From: Typha latifolia
Lineage: Eukaryota; Streptophyta; Magnoliopsida; Poales; Typhaceae
DNA: 64,000 nt
NCBI GenBank assembly: GCA_019914945.1
Contig: CM034102.1
Location: 11,831,501-11,895,500, forward strand
Direction: 5' to 3'
Shown: one piece after another, positions 61,053 through 64,000 of the stretch
How positions within the stretch are numbered: the first letter of the stretch is position 1
Layout: each line of letters starts with the position of its first letter
The notes under the pieces: generated by a model
Databases searched by the model: none
What the model was told of the DNA's origin: nothing
The model's input: the letters and a program-made list of their open reading frames with translations, nothing else
Program-made: the position numbers and the translations under genes

Positions 61053-61829
61053 TTAATATGTCTTGGTACTAGTAGACCTTAAAAAGTCATCAAATTCTAC
61101 TCGATAATTCTTTCGAGCTTGAACTTTGGGCTTCACTCAGCTCATTTAGAGCTTAAGCCAGGCTCTTACCAAGACTAGTGCGCAAGCCTCACAAGCCCAT
61201 GGATTTTTTTTGATAGCCCTAGATAAGATAAGTGAGAAGATAAGGTAAAGGAGGGGATTTGGATTGGAGGGGAGGGGCTTGGCTAGCCAACGACCGACCT
61301 CTTGCTGGCTGCCCGATTCCAGTGAAGCCGAGCCGAAATAGAATGAGAAAGAGAGAAAATAAGAGAGAAGAAGAGGATGGAGGAGTGAGGTGGCTCATCA
61401 ACGGTTTGGCGATGACAAAGGAGGCAACGACGACAGTAAAAGGTGGTTGGTGTTGGTATACTAATAAGGAGAGATAGAATGATAGAGAATTGGAGAGAGC
61501 TGAAAGAAAGAGGGGGGAGAGAGACTGAAAGAGAAAGAGAGAGATAAAGAGAGAGTGAGGCGGTGAGGGAGTACGGTGACAACGATGGTGGGGCCCACCG
61601 CACTCACCTGGCTTGACCCGGTTGGCACAAGGGTGGTGGTCGTGTGACGCCCTTAGCGCCCTTGCCATTGAATGACACGAGGCGGGCCACGTCATGTCAT
61701 ATAATAAATTTTTTTGAAATTTTCTTTTAAATTTTAGATTTTAATTTATTATCATATATTATTGTTATTGTAATTATTTATTTATTTATTTTGTTATCGT
61801 TTTATTTTATTATTAAGTTTGGGTTATTA

Positions 61830-64000
61830 CAATTTTCTTTCTCCTTATAAAATTTTTGACCTTGAAATTTAGATCATACTAGTACTCTAGAAGTAGCATT
61901 TCTAGTTTCCTAACCTTTTAGTCAAATTGATAGTTGTCTGATATAACTATTTTAGATTCTTACTTCTTATCTCGTTGACTATTGTTTACTAATTAACTCC
62001 TGACCTTACGCAACCATAAATTGTCCACCATAAGAATCAAATACATAAATCTAGGTTAGTCAGGTAGTCATACTATTCTTATATGAAAATCAATCCTAAA
62101 AAGATATTTATAATAATACTGACTCATAAGAAAGAATCACTGTTACATAGTAATCGGGTATACTGATTATATAATATGAAAGTATGTCATACTTCAAGTG
62201 TATCATATTTTAGTCCAAAATGCCCGAACTTAATATCACTTCTTAGGTTAACTACAGCCATGTAACAGCGTAATACCATAATTATCTATGATAATATAAT
62301 ATAATTTATTTAATCAGTTATCTCCAAGATCTACTAAATGTATACTCTAATACCTAAACATGCTTAATAGATCATCCCTCAATACTATCACTAATCTAAG
62401 GTAGACCAGTAGATCTAAATACTCGTCATACTAAATTTCTCTTTCTTTTTCTAAATGCATTTTTCGCTGATCCTGATTTACATTCATAGCTATTATGTTA
62501 TTATCATGGAGCTAGAAAATTATTCTGATCCTAAACATTAGTATAACTTTTATTATTATATACATTGCTTATATAGTTAACTATTATAGCAATTTACTAA
62601 CCAAATCAATATAAGATATCACCCAATCCATATAAAACTACTAAATCAAAGTTTATATTTACAATAACTCTCCAAAATAGCAAGCACTTCGTTAGATCCA
62701 ACCTATCAATATTAATCATATTACAACACCAAATAACTGTATATAACTTTTCTATAATTTAATTTACTCCATCATTACCTGCAATACTTGGATGATTAAA
62801 TTCAAATTACCTCTAGCAATATATAGAATAAATATTTCTGATGATCTTTCTACCAATAGTTTTTTATGTCCAAACTATTCATTCATCGATCCACATAGTT
62901 CATTACCTACTTAATTACTAGCGCTACTAGTATATTCACCAAAATATTAGTTAATGATTACGATGTTCAAATACAAAGACTATCTACTGAGTTTTACCAA
63001 GTAATCCAATAGTCTCTTTAATATTTCGACAAATATAAAACTCAATTCATAATACTAATACATTGCCACACAATTATTTACTAATCTATTGATCTTTAAG
63101 AATACCTAAACATAACTTAGATAAATCTATAAAAGTATTGTACATAAACTATAAAGCTATTAAGATCAATCTCCTGAATTAGTTATGCTATTATGATATG
63201 CCAATAACGTTATTGAAACTATTCATTCATATAGATCAAAGGACATTAAAAAATATGAATTATAACCTTACCGGTATATCTTCTCTTTTACTTTAGATCG
63301 ACTCACATTCTTAACTTTGCAATTTATTAAGAGATCAAAGTTTTACATCATAATCCTAAAAGACTTGCTCAATAACGTTTAGTAATAATTTAAAACATAA
63401 GTTAATGGTTATATAAATACTAATATAATTACTTTATATTGATCATATAGCAGTATAATAACTATCTCTTATTACACTTTATGTAAATGATAATAGTCAT
63501 TTACATTCTTTTTGTTACTGTCATATTAAGCAATGGATCCAACTTCCAAATAGTTTAGTTGACATGACTACCTAAACGTGATAGCTCCTCAAAAGTTTCA
63601 ACTTAATGTTTTATCACATCTTCCAAACAAAGTCCACCAAATATACTTAATCATTCAATCTCATTGTATCATTAGAATTATTCTATAACATCATAAATAC
63701 CATATAATAATCATAAATAAAAATAAGTTTGCATATTTATAACTAAGATCCAACATCACCCAAATCATGCAATCTAACTTGCTTTAAAATTTTTATCCTC
63801 TAGATTAATGTCAAAACCAAACTGGTAATCAAAATACATTTTTATTTTCATACCAGATATATTATGATGCTATCAACTTAATAAATTACCGTCACCATAT
63901 ATGGTTCATCTCATTATTATTCTTTCCATTCAATTATATCCATATAATGAGTAATTTTAAAACTAATTTTACTCTCATATCATCTAGTAAATTCATACAT
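61830..64000 (-). mobile_element. PPT and decayed internal region of the gypsy-type element
   Basis: On the minus strand, TAAATTTCAAGGTCAAAAAT then TTTATAAGGAGAAAGAAAAT leads into the LTR start TGTAATAACCC. This is the usual end of plant gypsy elements (AAATTTCGAGGACGAAATTT..TATAAG..., polypurine tract, LTR), with C to T decay. The rest to the window end is very AT-rich, with no readable pol frame, which is consistent with an old methylated copy. Confidence 0.55.

Larger units (their letters stand above)
57376..61229. mobile_element. hAT element with perfect 8-bp target duplication
   Basis: The element spans 57384-61221, with ends TAGGGGTGTAAATGAGCC and, in reverse complement, TAGGGCTATCAAAAAAAATC. 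GATAAGAT flanks it on both sides (57376-57383 and 61222-61229). Subterminal CTCGAGC/AGCTCGG words are typical of plant hATs. Without the nested solo LTR it is about 1.33 kb. It keeps the C-terminal dimerisation part of a transposase on the minus strand, so it descends from an autonomous hAT but is now internally deleted. Confidence 0.85.
56655..61829 (-). mobile_element. gypsy-type LTR (minus orientation), truncated and split by a hAT element
   Basis: The two parts, 56655-57383 and 61222-61829, are joined across the hAT insertion. The left part aligns with the solo LTR at 59115-59690 (AGACCG, AACTCGCCACAT, CATAGGATCGCGA, GAGTGATCAATCATC, TGCATACTCATGCTA, CATATAATCATGTTG). The right part has the same order of AG-rich tract then GGGCCACGTCATG-type sequence and ends GGGTTATTACA at 61829. 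On the minus strand the LTR thus begins TGTAATAACCC. The far end, with TGTAACGCC, is missing at 56655. Confidence 0.7.

Noticed and set aside
61219..61695. 158-aa and 106-aa minus-strand frames
   Set aside because: They lie in the purine-rich part of the outer LTR; composition is driven by the repeat.
1..64000. CRISPR array, operon, riboswitch or bacterial origin
   Set aside because: No regularly spaced repeats or bacterial signals; the window is plant nuclear DNA. The regular repeats seen are microsatellites and tandem duplications.

Overview
The window is nuclear DNA of a flowering plant. The genes are split by GT-AG introns, one of the proteins is plant mitochondrial complex I subunit B8/NDUFA2, and there is a decayed nuclear copy of mitochondrial DNA plus many plant-type transposons (gypsy LTR, hAT, Mutator-like, LINE). 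The very GC-rich receptor exon next to AT-rich introns suggests a monocot, but this is a weak inference. Coding density is low: I can support four gene models, and the rest is introns, repeats and decayed elements.

Region by region. (1) 394-10343, minus: eight exons of a nuclear RNA-binding protein with an N-terminal PWI-like fold, a long low-complexity middle, a coiled coil and the first strand of an RRM. The rest of the RRM lies beyond position 1. (2) 10.5-16.7 kb: a Mutator-like element with long inverted repeats, a 554-bp hAT-type element with an 8-bp target duplication, a fold-back region and a small hairpin. (3) 16968-20053, minus: NDUFA2, three exons, 98 aa. (4) 20.1-30.9 kb: a decayed L1-type LINE, unassigned reading frames, and a stretch probably derived from mitochondrial DNA, marked by a decayed mitochondrial tRNA-Glu. 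(5) 31760-36376, plus: a three-finger RanBP2-type zinc-finger protein, nine coding exons, 285 aa, with a leader intron and a stop codon formed at the last splice junction. (6) 36.4-49.9 kb: intergenic DNA with LINE remnants and local duplications. (7) 49.9-56.6 kb: a locally duplicated receptor locus. One copy (51117-53564) encodes a signal peptide, an LRR ectodomain of the NILR1/At1g74360 type and a membrane helix, but the kinase domain is gone. Right after the helix the sequence runs into the intron/exon-2 start of a second, ruined copy. The upstream region of a further copy follows at 55.8-56.6 kb. (8) 56.65-64 kb: a nested transposon stack. A minus-strand gypsy-type LTR is split by a hAT element with a perfect 8-bp target duplication, and that element is split by a 2.5-kb solo LTR of the same broad LTR family.

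The genes do not form a pathway; they are ordinary housekeeping and RNA-binding neighbours. The most interesting feature is the receptor kinase turned into a receptor-like protein by local duplication and deletion, with a short cytoplasmic tail translated from former intron DNA.
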